64,000 bases of DNA from an uncultured Acidobacteriaceae bacterium (lineage in GTDB: Bacteria; Acidobacteriota; Terriglobia; Terriglobales; Acidobacteriaceae), in NCBI GenBank assembly GCA_937879855.1, contig CALFMO010000005.1, forward strand, positions 279,053 to 343,052, read 5' to 3'. Each line of letters starts with the position of its first letter. The stretch's first letter is position 1. Shown here piece by piece: positions 36,043 through 44,268 of this stretch. The notes below the pieces were generated by a model. That model was not told where the DNA came from. It was given only the letters and a program-made list of their open reading frames with translations, and did no database searches. A program made the position numbers and the translations under genes.

Positions 36043-37188
36043 GTGGATCTGGAGCTTACTGAGGAACAACAGCGACTGCAAGATGCGGCCATTGAGTTTG
36101 CTCTTTCGGAATTGAACGATGACGTCATTCGGCGCGACCGCGAAGAGGTCTTCAGCCTGGCTGGCTGGAAGAAATGTGCTCACTTCGGCGCTTTGGGTTT
36201 GCCTGTTCCGCCTGGCTATGGAGGTATGGGGCTAGGCATCAACGAAGTAATTGCTGTGATGGAAGGCCTTGGATACGGTACACGGGATCAGGGCCTGTTG
36301 TTCTCTATCAATGCTCATCTCTGGACGAATACCCTTCCTATCCTCACATATGGAACGGAGGAGCAGAAACAGAGATACCTTCCCCGCTTGTGCAATGGCG
36401 AGTTCATCGGGGCCAACGCCGCCTCTGAGCCGGACGCGGGTTCCGACGTATTCGCGATGCGCACTCGTGCTGAAAGACGTGGCGATTGTTACGTACTGAA
36501 CGGTACCAAAATGTTTGTGAGCAATGCGCCCGTAGCGAATCTCTTCGTCGTGTTCGCAACTCTCGATGTCAGGCTGGGGCCGATGGGCATCACCGCTTTC
36601 GTGATTGAACGTGATACACCAGGGCTGAAAGTTACCCGAGCCATAGAAAAAATGGGTCTGCGCACCTCACCAATGGCGGAAGTCACGCTGGAAGACTGCA
36701 TGATTCCAGCCGCTAGCCGCTTGGGTCGGGAAGGAAGAGGCGTAGGTATCTTCGAAGCATCGATGGAGTGGGAGCGCGGCTGCATTCTGGCAAACTACCT
36801 GGGAGTGATGAGAAGGCAACTGGAAAGTTGCATCGATTATGTTCGCAAGCGCAAGCAATTCGGCCAGGCCATCGGCAAGTTCCAGTCGGTCGCGAACCGA
36901 GTGGTAGACATGAAGGTGCGTCTCGACACCTGCCGCCCGCTCGTTTACCGGATAGGATGGCTAAAAGGGCAAAACAGGCCTGCCACTCTGGAGGCAGCCG
37001 TCGCAAAGCTGTACGTCGCGCAGTCGCTCATCGCGAGCTGCCAGGATGCAATCCAGATCTTTGGAGGCTACGGCTACATGACTGAACAGGGACTGGAACG
37101 TGACCTGCGAGACGCGATTGCCAGCACTCTGTACTCCGGCACCTCCGAAATACAACGAAATCTTATTGCTAAAGGGTTAGGACTCTAG
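36043..37188 (+). CDS. Acyl-CoA-dehydrogenase-fold oxidase, candidate prolyl-carrier oxidase
   Basis: 381 residues with the full acyl-CoA dehydrogenase fold: LTEEQQRLQD start, GANAASEPDAGSD and MFVSNAPVANLF flavin segments, RKRKQFGQAIGKFQ, and IQIFGGYGYM. The C-terminal site that carries the catalytic Glu in short/medium-chain enzymes (YEGT) reads LYSGTSEIQ, with Ser365 instead. A Glu is present at the isovaleryl-CoA-dehydrogenase position (E244 in MEWERG). As I recall, prolyl-carrier oxidases such as PltE, RedW, CloN3 and AnaB use this position. With the proline-type adenylation enzyme and carrier nearby, oxidation of prolyl-S-carrier to pyrrolyl-S-carrier is likely. GTG start after AGGA. 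Confidence 0.82.
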   Translation: MDLELTEEQQRLQDAAIEFALSELNDDVIRRDREEVFSLAGWKKCAHFGALGLPVPPGYGGMGLGINEVIAVMEGLGYGTRDQGLLFSINAHLWTNTLPILTYGTEEQKQRYLPRLCNGEFIGANAASEPDAGSDVFAMRTRAERRGDCYVLNGTKMFVSNAPVANLFVVFATLDVRLGPMGITAFVIERDTPGLKVTRAIEKMGLRTSPMAEVTLEDCMIPAASRLGREGRGVGIFEASMEWERGCILANYLGVMRRQLESCIDYVRKRKQFGQAIGKFQSVANRVVDMKVRLDTCRPLVYRIGWLKGQNRPATLEAAVAKLYVAQSLIASCQDAIQIFGGYGYMTEQGLERDLRDAIASTLYSGTSEIQRNLIAKGLGL

Positions 37189-37232
37189 CGTTCCGCCTGT
37201 GAAGTGGGATCAACCGCTGTAACTAATCAGTT

Positions 37233-37724
37233 ATGACTCCGCATTCGAAAAAGCGCCTTGTCTTTTCTTATGTTTTGTTAGTCGGAATCCCTGTGCTTGG
37301 AGTAATGGGCGTTCTTGGGGCGGGCCGTCACTTGACACCTCCGATTTCCGTCGCTGGAAACTGGGATTTTCGAATTGATCCTACAGCCAGTCAGGCCGAG
37401 TCCTGCCTTGCCGACCTTGGTTTCACGCATTCAAACGTCTTCAGCATCTCGCAGTCTGGGCGGTATCTCACATTGAAGATCAATAACCAACCAGGGGCTA
37501 CCTTAATCGGCGACCTCCGGGGAAAATTAGTTGCTGCGAACTTGAGCTTGCTCTTAGCGGCACATTGCAATGGCGCCTTAGGAATGTCGTTAACAGCAGA
37601 AGTCGAGCCCGAAGGGGTACCACGGGTAATGGCTGGAACTTTGAAGTTCGAGGGATGCCCCGCGTGCGGAACGGGCCATTTTCAGGCAGCAAGACGAGAA
37701 CTCAACACGAAGCTGAGTGAATAG
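37233..37724 (+). CDS. Exported protein of unknown function with four cysteines
   Basis: 163 residues: a signal or anchor helix (LVFSYVLLVGIPVLGVMGVLGAG), then a beta-rich domain (VAGNWDFRID, VFSISQSGRYLTLKINNQPG, LKFEGCPACGTGHF). Four cysteines in the exported part (one in ESCLADLG, one in AAHCNGALG, two in CPAC) could form disulfides. I do not recognise a family. Its TAG overlaps the GTG of the antiporter (TAGTG), so they are translationally coupled; it may be a periplasmic partner of that transporter or of the acyl-transfer pathway. Confidence 0.72.
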   Translation: MTPHSKKRLVFSYVLLVGIPVLGVMGVLGAGRHLTPPISVAGNWDFRIDPTASQAESCLADLGFTHSNVFSISQSGRYLTLKINNQPGATLIGDLRGKLVAANLSLLLAAHCNGALGMSLTAEVEPEGVPRVMAGTLKFEGCPACGTGHFQAARRELNTKLSE

Positions 37725-39007
37725 TGCCGAATCTGACCACGCTAGTTTTGCAGATCGCAATAATCATCGTCGTGGCTCGGGCGATGGGAGTTGTTTTTCG
37801 CTGGATCGGTCAACCCCAGGTCGTGGGCGAGATGGTAGCTGGGATACTGCTTGGGCCGTCACTGCTGGGCTGGGCTGCTCCTGCCATCTCAGCTGAACTA
37901 TTTCCGCCGTCAAGTCTGGGTTACTTGAATGCGTTAAGTCAAGTAGGCCTCATCCTCTTCATGTTCCTGGTCGGACTGGATCTGAATCCATCAGAGCTCA
38001 AGAAAGGGAAGCACGCTGCTATCCTGACCAGCCATGTCAGTATCGTCGTTCCTTTTTTCCTGGCTACGTTGCTGGCCCTCTATCTTTATCCAAGGCTCTC
38101 GGATGAAAGTGTCACATTTGCCGGTTTTGCCCTCTTTATGGGCGCAGCGATGAGCATTACTGCGTTTCCGGTGTTGGCGCGAATTCTCACCGAGCGAAAC
38201 ATACAGCGGACGAGTTTGGGCACCGTGGCGCTGGCCTGCGCTGCGGTGGATGACGTAACGGGTTGGTGCGTGCTGGCTTACATCGTGATTGTGATTCGCG
38301 CCCATCACGGCGAGCATCCCCTGTGGATTACGCTAATCGGGTCAATCGCCTTCGCGCTCGTTATGATCTACGTCATCAGGCGGTTGCTGCAGCGCTTTGA
38401 ACTGACGTTCCGAAAACAACATCGTCTTAGCGAAAATCTGATCGCGCTGATCGTGCTGTTGGCGCTCCTGTCCGCCTTCATAACAGAGTGGCTGGGTATA
38501 CATGTGCTTTTCGGTTCTTTTCTCATGGGCGCAGTCATGCCCAAGGAGCCGGCATTTGTTCGTTATCTTACGAGCAAGCTAGAATCGATAGCCGTCGTTG
38601 TCTTATTGCCGATATTTTTTGCGCTGACCGGTCTTCGCACGAGCATCAGTCTGGTCACGGGACCAGCGATGTGGTTTTGTTGTGCGCTGATCATTATAGT
38701 CGCGATCGGCGGAAAGCTCTTCGGATCGATGATCGCGGCGCGCATCGCCGGTATGCCCTGGCGAGAAGGTGCCGCGTTGGGCGTACTGATGAACACGCGC
38801 GGTCTCATGGAGTTAGTCATTCTCAACATCGGATTTGAAATCAAGGTTATCTCTCCCGCTGTTTTTTCCATGATGGTGCTGATGGCTCTAGTGACCACTC
38901 TTATGACCTCGCCATTGCTGCAATGGATTTATCCAGAAGGGTCCCGCGAGGAAGTATCGGCGGGACCGCGTCTCGTTCCCGAACTCGCGGGTTTCCTCGC
39001 TGACTGA
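37724..39007 (+). CDS. CPA2-family cation:proton antiporter
   Basis: 427 residues with about 12-13 membrane helices and no soluble C-terminal RCK domain. FRWIGQPQVVGEMVAGILLGPSLLG and SQVGLILFMFLVGLDLN are typical of Kef/NapA-type exchangers; ACAAVDDVTGWCVLAYIV carries the ion-binding acidic pair region. GTG start overlapping the previous stop. It exchanges Na+ or K+ for H+ across the inner membrane. Antiporters of this group occur in some natural-product clusters as resistance or ionic-support genes; here it separates the oxidase from the halogenase-like gene. Confidence 0.9.
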   Translation: MPNLTTLVLQIAIIIVVARAMGVVFRWIGQPQVVGEMVAGILLGPSLLGWAAPAISAELFPPSSLGYLNALSQVGLILFMFLVGLDLNPSELKKGKHAAILTSHVSIVVPFFLATLLALYLYPRLSDESVTFAGFALFMGAAMSITAFPVLARILTERNIQRTSLGTVALACAAVDDVTGWCVLAYIVIVIRAHHGEHPLWITLIGSIAFALVMIYVIRRLLQRFELTFRKQHRLSENLIALIVLLALLSAFITEWLGIHVLFGSFLMGAVMPKEPAFVRYLTSKLESIAVVVLLPIFFALTGLRTSISLVTGPAMWFCCALIIIVAIGGKLFGSMIAARIAGMPWREGAALGVLMNTRGLMELVILNIGFEIKVISPAVFSMMVLMALVTTLMTSPLLQWIYPEGSREEVSAGPRLVPELAGFLAD

Positions 39008-39137
39008 GCAGCATTCCCGAGAGGAACCCGGCCCGTGCATCATGTCTAGACCGCAGTGAAGCTCAAAACGAATGGTTAGACGCCCCTCCCTTGGACCCAT
39101 ACAAGATCCCTCGACCGATTAACACTAGGAGAAGCGA

Positions 39138-40490
39138 ATGATAGTTACGTCAAAGCCTGACTTTGATATTGCAATTATCGGCGGCGGCCCGGCAGGGTCG
39201 TCTTTGGCAGCCTATTTGGCCAAAGCAGGGGTAAACTGCGTAGTTTTCGAACGTGAATTGTTTCCCCGTCCTCACGTAGGCGAGTCTCTCGTTCCTTCGT
39301 CCACCAGAGTGTTCAACGATTTGGGTTTCATGGATCAGATGGAAGAGGCGAAGTTTCCTCATAAGTTTGGTGCGGTGTGGACAGCACGCGATCAGGCCAG
39401 ACCATACGATCACGATTGGGAAGGCCTGAGCCCCGACTGCCACGCCGAGGTCCGCTTTGAAGAACGCCAGCAGCCTGGTGTGGATAAGAACTATACCTAT
39501 CATGTAGACCGAGGAAAATTTGACCTTCTTTTGTTGCAGCACGCCAATAAGTTGGGGGCGTCGGTCTACGAAGGCGTGAAAGTCAGTGCGGTAGAGTTCT
39601 CACCAGCCCAGCCAGTCGTGCAATTTAACATGGGCCGGAAAGAGATGGGAGTAAGTGCGCGCATGGTGGTGGATGCCAGTGGCCGCCAGACCTTCTTGGG
39701 AAACCAGTTGAAGCTCAAGGTCAAGGATCCTGTGTTTGATCAATATGCCATTCATACCTGGTTCGGGGGTTACGATCGTAAAGCTCTTGCCAAATCCGAC
39801 GCACATCGCGATTACATCTACATTCACTTTCTGCCGCTCTCCAATACCTGGATGTGGCAGATTCCGATCACTGAGGAGATCACCAGCATAGGCGTGGTAA
39901 CGCAGAAGAAGAACTTCGCCGGAGCGAGACAAGATCGGGAAAAGTTTTTCTGGGATTCGGTGGCTAGTCGCCCCAATCTCTCGGAAGCGCTGCAACGCGC
40001 CTGTCGTTTGCGGAACTTCAAGGACGAGGGCGATTACAGTTACGCCATGAAACAGATCTGTGGAGATCGATTCCTGTTGCTGGGCGATGCGGGGCGCTTC
40101 GTGGATCCGATTTTCTCGACCGGCGTGAGTATAGCGCTGAATAGTTCGCGGTTTGCGCACAAGGATATTCTGGGCGCGCTGGAACGGAACGATTTTTCAC
40201 GGGAGAGCTTTAAAACATTCGAAACCACGATCGGTCGTGGTACCAAGAACTGGTATGACTTTATCAGCGTCTACTACCGGCTGAACGTTCTGTTTACGTA
40301 TTTCATTACGGACAAACGGTATCGGCTGGATGTTCTGAAGCTGTTACAGGGAGACGTTTACGATGAGGCGCAACCGCCGGTCCTGGACAAGATGCGCAAG
40401 ATGGTGTCCGAAGTGGAGAAGAACGAAAAGCATCCCTGGCACGAACTACTTGGCGATCTGACGGCTGACTCCTTTCGGCCGCAGTTCTGA
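39138..40490 (+). CDS. Flavin-dependent halogenase-like protein (PltA type)
   Basis: 450 residues, close to the length I recall for PltA. IAIIGGGPAGSSLAAYLAKAG gives the FAD motif GGGPAG (15-20); FPRPHVGESLVPS follows. Lys76 (FPHKFGAVW) lies where the catalytic lysine of carrier-dependent halogenases is expected, and WMWQIP (238-243) matches the WxWxIP halogenase signature exactly. GDAGRFVDPIFSTGV (316-330) is the second flavin segment. Enzymes of this group chlorinate or brominate pyrrolyl-S-carrier substrates using FADH2 and halide. Non-halogenating homologs exist, so activity is inferred. AGGAG at 39127-39131 supports ATG 39138; carrier gene follows after 102 bp. Confidence 0.83.
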   Translation: MIVTSKPDFDIAIIGGGPAGSSLAAYLAKAGVNCVVFERELFPRPHVGESLVPSSTRVFNDLGFMDQMEEAKFPHKFGAVWTARDQARPYDHDWEGLSPDCHAEVRFEERQQPGVDKNYTYHVDRGKFDLLLLQHANKLGASVYEGVKVSAVEFSPAQPVVQFNMGRKEMGVSARMVVDASGRQTFLGNQLKLKVKDPVFDQYAIHTWFGGYDRKALAKSDAHRDYIYIHFLPLSNTWMWQIPITEEITSIGVVTQKKNFAGARQDREKFFWDSVASRPNLSEALQRACRLRNFKDEGDYSYAMKQICGDRFLLLGDAGRFVDPIFSTGVSIALNSSRFAHKDILGALERNDFSRESFKTFETTIGRGTKNWYDFISVYYRLNVLFTYFITDKRYRLDVLKLLQGDVYDEAQPPVLDKMRKMVSEVEKNEKHPWHELLGDLTADSFRPQF

Positions 40491-40592
40491 GCTCGGAGTT
40501 CAGATGCCGCTAAACCGTGGAATCCGACATCTCTTAGCTAAGTCGATTAAGTTAGTGGTCAAGGAACTGGTTAATTGAGGAGTACAGAAGCG

Positions 40593-40847
40593 ATGGACAA
40601 CATAAAAGAAGAGATTCGACAATACATCCTTTCCGAGTTCTTGCCTGGTGAGACCCCGGCCAATTTGCAGGACGATACACTGTTACGGACCAGTGGCGTG
40701 CTGGATTCGGTGGGCACCCTGCGCGTGGTGAGCTTCGTTGAAGAACGCTATGGCATTGAAGTGGAAGCTCATGAGGCCGGTGTGGAGAACTTTGACAGCA
40801 TCGCGGCGATTGCCGCATTTGTCCAAAGCAAAAAAGCTCTAGCATGA
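40593..40847 (+). CDS. Stand-alone acyl/peptidyl carrier protein
   Basis: 84 residues. The phosphopantetheine attachment serine is Ser39 in SGVLDSVGTLRVV, with the acidic helices expected of a carrier (EEIRQYILSEFLPG, FVEERYGIEVEAHE). ATG 40593 follows GAGGAG (40577-40582). The stop overlaps the ATG of the adenylation gene (ATGA), the arrangement of a dedicated loading pair like PltL/PltF or DltC/DltA. It is too isolated from ketosynthases to be a fatty-acid ACP. It should carry the amino acid activated by the next protein. Confidence 0.9.
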   Translation: MDNIKEEIRQYILSEFLPGETPANLQDDTLLRTSGVLDSVGTLRVVSFVEERYGIEVEAHEAGVENFDSIAAIAAFVQSKKALA

Positions 40848-42415
40848 GAAGGCGCGAGGATACTTTGTCTGCTGTGCACCTCACCGACTACTTGGCAGCG
40901 AGCGCCGCTCGTTTTCCGGAGCGCGTGGCCGCCAGCGATCCCGATGGCACAACTCTCACCTACAAAGAGTTGAACGAGCGTGCCGGCCGCATTGCAGGGT
41001 TCCTGGCGGAGCAGGGTGTGTGCGCCGGAGATCGCGTGGGCCTCTCGCTGCCGAAGAGCACCGCAGCTCTTACCACAGTGTTCGGGATTATGAAATCGGG
41101 AGCGGCCTATGTTCCAGTGGACTGGACGGGCCCAGCCGAACGGATCCGTACGATTCTAAAGGACTGCCAGGTGCGGGCCCTTTTCCTGGACTCTTCCCGT
41201 CCGGAGTTGGCGGACATCGCCGAAACAGTGATTTGGCTTGGCAAAGACAAGAGCATCAATTCTTCGTCGTCATCATTCACTTGGGACTTCGTGCTAGAGC
41301 ACTCGTCCCGAGCGATGGAGGTTGCCGAAAGGCAGCCCGATGACTTGGCATATATCCTGTACACGTCCGGCTCCACTGGTATTCCGAAAGGTGTGATGCT
41401 GACGCATCGCAACGCCATCAGTTATGTGGATTGGTGCTCCAGCGTATTTGCGCCGTCTGAAAATGACCGGTTCAGCAGTCATGCACCTTTCCATTTCGAT
41501 CTCTCCATTCTTGATATTTACGTTCCGATCAAACACGGCGCCAGCGTGCATCTGATACCAGATGACTTGGGAAAGAGTCCGAAAGATCTTGCACGTTTTA
41601 TTTCCGCCCGGCAGCTTACGGTGTGGTATTCCACGCCCGCGATTCAGAGCTTGCTCGCGGAGTTCGGCAACCTCGACCGGTTCGACTATTCACAACTTCG
41701 CCTCGTGCTCTTTGCGGGAGAGGTATTTCCGGTGAAGCAATTGCGCCGTCTGGCGGCATCCTGGCCACATCCGGCCTACTACAATTTGTATGGCCCGACG
41801 GAAACCAACGTGTGTACGTTTGCCCGGATTGCTACGCCTGTTCCGCAGGAGCGGACAGAACCGTATCCCATTGGCTGGCCTTGTTCGCACTGTGCCGCTT
41901 TGGTCGTCGATTCCGATGGGTTCCCGGTCCCTGCGGGAGAAGAAGGCTTGCTCTACATCTCGGGGCCATCGGTGTTTTCGGGTTACTGGAACCGGCCGCA
42001 GGAGAGTGCTGCTGTATTTCTCGATCGCGATGGCAGGCGCTGGTACAACACGGGTGATGTCGTCAAGCAAGATGGCCACAATGGATTCGTGTACGTGGGA
42101 AGGCGTGACCGAATGGTGAAACGCCGCGGCTACCGCATTGAACTCGATGAAATCGAACGCTGCCTTTACCGGCATCCAGAGATAAAGGGAGCAGCCGTAG
42201 TGTCCATGTCAAACCCCGAATCTGGGATCCGGATAGTTAGCTACTTGGCCTCACCGCAAAATTCACGTCCTTCGATTATCGAGATGAAAAACTTTTGCAA
42301 CGAACACCTCCCTTCGTACATGAATCCAGACGTGTTTGTTTTTGTCGACAGTCTACCCCGTACCTCGACTAATAAGGTGGACTACCAAGGTTTGATCCGA
42401 CAATTGAGTCATTAG
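40844..42415 (+). CDS. Stand-alone adenylation enzyme, predicted L-prolyl-[carrier] ligase
   Basis: 523 residues. ATP-binding TSGSTG at 174-179, YNLYGPTETNVCT at 313-325, YNTGDVV and the C-terminal GRRDRMVKRRGYRIELDEIE with a late Lys (STNKVDYQ). Aligning by eye to the phenylalanine-activating domain, the nine pocket residues are D219, L220, L223, Y262, L289, A291, L315, V323 and C324, i.e. D-L-L-Y-L-A-L-V-C. That is the code I remember for the proline-activating enzymes PltF, RedM and CouN4/CloN4. No condensation or carrier domain is fused. It would make prolyl-AMP and load the carrier encoded just upstream (4-bp overlap). Confidence 0.9.
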   Translation: MRRREDTLSAVHLTDYLAASAARFPERVAASDPDGTTLTYKELNERAGRIAGFLAEQGVCAGDRVGLSLPKSTAALTTVFGIMKSGAAYVPVDWTGPAERIRTILKDCQVRALFLDSSRPELADIAETVIWLGKDKSINSSSSSFTWDFVLEHSSRAMEVAERQPDDLAYILYTSGSTGIPKGVMLTHRNAISYVDWCSSVFAPSENDRFSSHAPFHFDLSILDIYVPIKHGASVHLIPDDLGKSPKDLARFISARQLTVWYSTPAIQSLLAEFGNLDRFDYSQLRLVLFAGEVFPVKQLRRLAASWPHPAYYNLYGPTETNVCTFARIATPVPQERTEPYPIGWPCSHCAALVVDSDGFPVPAGEEGLLYISGPSVFSGYWNRPQESAAVFLDRDGRRWYNTGDVVKQDGHNGFVYVGRRDRMVKRRGYRIELDEIERCLYRHPEIKGAAVVSMSNPESGIRIVSYLASPQNSRPSIIEMKNFCNEHLPSYMNPDVFVFVDSLPRTSTNKVDYQGLIRQLSH

Positions 42416-42479
42416 AGCAAACTCGGAAAAAAGGGCATGACATTAACTCTCAGTCTATGCTTGAAAAATGCACTAAGTC

Positions 42480-44234
42480 ATGAACACGGTACTGGATAAC
42501 ACAAGTCTTGCACTCGACGCTGGTCTGCCACCGGCCCAAGACCACCCGGAAACGAGTGGGCGTTTGCGGGCTGGAGTTCCCACCTTAGTAATCATTGCAG
42601 TCAGTCTTATCTTGGCACTGCCGATCATCCGCTTTGGGCTGCCATTTGGGCACGATGCGGTAGAACATCTGTCCTGGTACCATGGCTTCTCCGCACAACT
42701 ATGGTCCGGTGAAGCCTACCCGCGCTGGTTGCTAGAGATGAATTCTGGCCTCGGAAGTCCAGATCTCTTCGTGTATGGGCCGCTTCCATATTATGCCGCG
42801 GCTGCCTTTCGGGTCTTTAGCTCAGGATTGGGATGGGAAACACGTGAATTGGGATTGTCAATCTGGCTTGCCCTATGTTTGTCGGGGATCGCAGCATATC
42901 TTTGGCTTGCAGCAGTGGTCGGCGGCCGATTAGCTCCTACGATTGCGGCAGTAATCTACATGCTGGCCCCCTATCATCTGAAAACAGATCTTTATACGCG
43001 GAGTGCGTTGGCTGAGTTTTGGGCATTCGCATGGATGCCTCTGATACTCTACTTCACCACCCGCTTAATGAAAGGGCACGGCACCTCTGCAATAGCGGGC
43101 CTATCCGTAAGCTACGGTTGTTTACTCGCTACTCATCTTTTCACGGCATTGCTTTTCTCGCCGATCGCTCTGATCTATGCGTTGTTTCTTGCCCCAGGAT
43201 TTACGGGACGTTACACGGTAGCAATCAAGGTTACGCTTGGCCTCTTGCTAGGAGCGGCTCTGTCTGGCATCTATCTATTACCCGCCCTGGCCTGGCAAAA
43301 GTACATTTCGCCCTACAAGCTGATTGAATCTCGCCCCGAACTGTATCGTTTTGATCAGTTTTTTCTATTTTCGAGCAGAATATCCAGTGACCCCTTCCTT
43401 AGAACGGTGTCCTGGTTGACTGCATGGACGGCATTGGTAGCAGCTGGAGCATTTGCGGTCGCCTGTCAAGTCAAGGGCCAGAAATTGCGCAGGGAGGTAA
43501 CCTTTTGGGCCATAGTGGCTGCTATCGGCGTAATCATGATGCTTCCGTTGAGCAGTTTTATTTGGCAAAGAATACCGCAACTACGAGCGATCCAATTTCC
43601 TTGGCGTTTTAATACGATCCTCGTTTTGTCACTTGCGGTTCTTGTCGGACTTGCGGTTGACAGCCTGCGCAAACAGCGTAATCGTCTGAAAGTTGGAATA
43701 GCAGTTTGTACGTTGTTCCTAATCTTAGGCTGGATTGTTCCGACGAGGCGCAGTATGGCAAGCCAACGTTCCTGGGTGAGGAAAGGTGAGCCTTATAGTC
43801 AAGACTATCTCATTACAGCGTGGGCACAATGGACCAGTCCCTCGCTCTTAACCCCACTAGGTGTTAAAGAAATCGCCCACGAAGGCGGGGACACCAAGCT
43901 TCTTTCGGACAACAACAGCGCTAAACTTATTAAGTGGACGGCAAGATCGATCGAATTCCAAGCGGTTAGCGATTCCGATACTTGGGTCACGATCAAACAG
44001 TTTTATTGTCCGGGTTGGGTTGCAATGCTGGCCAGTGGCCAGGTCCTGGCATTGAAGCCGCACTCACCGGACGGCCTAATGAGTGTCAGAGTCCCAGTCG
44101 GTAATAATGATGTCCGTCTAATACTGCCGCGCGGAAAGGCGGAAATTCTCGGCGCCGAAATCAGCGGCATTGCAGGACTGCTGATCATCGTTCTGCTCGG
44201 CAGCGGTTTTAAGCGATCGGTACCGGCAGAATAG
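42480..44234 (+). CDS. Polytopic membrane protein, PTPS-related/GT-C type
   Basis: 584 residues with about twelve membrane helices. The first loop has GHDAVEHLSWYHGFSAQLWSGE and LYPRWL-like AYPRWLLEMNSGLGSPDLF, followed by YGPLPYY. This matches the large membrane family labelled 6-pyruvoyl-tetrahydropterin-synthase-related, whose members behave like GT-C glycosyltransferases or O-antigen-ligase-like proteins but have no proven reaction. A soluble beta-rich C-terminal part (residues about 450-560) lies outside. It begins 64 bp after the adenylation gene, same strand. Confidence 0.78.
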   Translation: MNTVLDNTSLALDAGLPPAQDHPETSGRLRAGVPTLVIIAVSLILALPIIRFGLPFGHDAVEHLSWYHGFSAQLWSGEAYPRWLLEMNSGLGSPDLFVYGPLPYYAAAAFRVFSSGLGWETRELGLSIWLALCLSGIAAYLWLAAVVGGRLAPTIAAVIYMLAPYHLKTDLYTRSALAEFWAFAWMPLILYFTTRLMKGHGTSAIAGLSVSYGCLLATHLFTALLFSPIALIYALFLAPGFTGRYTVAIKVTLGLLLGAALSGIYLLPALAWQKYISPYKLIESRPELYRFDQFFLFSSRISSDPFLRTVSWLTAWTALVAAGAFAVACQVKGQKLRREVTFWAIVAAIGVIMMLPLSSFIWQRIPQLRAIQFPWRFNTILVLSLAVLVGLAVDSLRKQRNRLKVGIAVCTLFLILGWIVPTRRSMASQRSWVRKGEPYSQDYLITAWAQWTSPSLLTPLGVKEIAHEGGDTKLLSDNNSAKLIKWTARSIEFQAVSDSDTWVTIKQFYCPGWVAMLASGQVLALKPHSPDGLMSVRVPVGNNDVRLILPRGKAEILGAEISGIAGLLIIVLLGSGFKRSVPAE

Positions 44235-44268
44235 AAGGTAGAGCCGTGTGATAGCCGGCGCGGATCAG

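Noticed and set aside
36043..37188. Acyl-CoA dehydrogenase of fatty-acid or amino-acid catabolism
   Set aside because: No catabolic partners in the window, the short/medium-chain catalytic Glu is absent, and the context is carrier-protein chemistry. Not fully excluded.
39600..40160. A 186-codon minus-strand frame
   Set aside because: Fully antisense to the halogenase-like gene, whose FAD and WxWxIP motifs are in place.
40593..42415. Reading the carrier plus adenylation pair as a DltC/DltA D-alanine system
   Set aside because: The pocket residues fit the proline code and a dedicated oxidase and halogenase-like gene lie nearby, which Dlt operons lack. The transfer half (MBOAT + SGNH) may still be Dlt-like.
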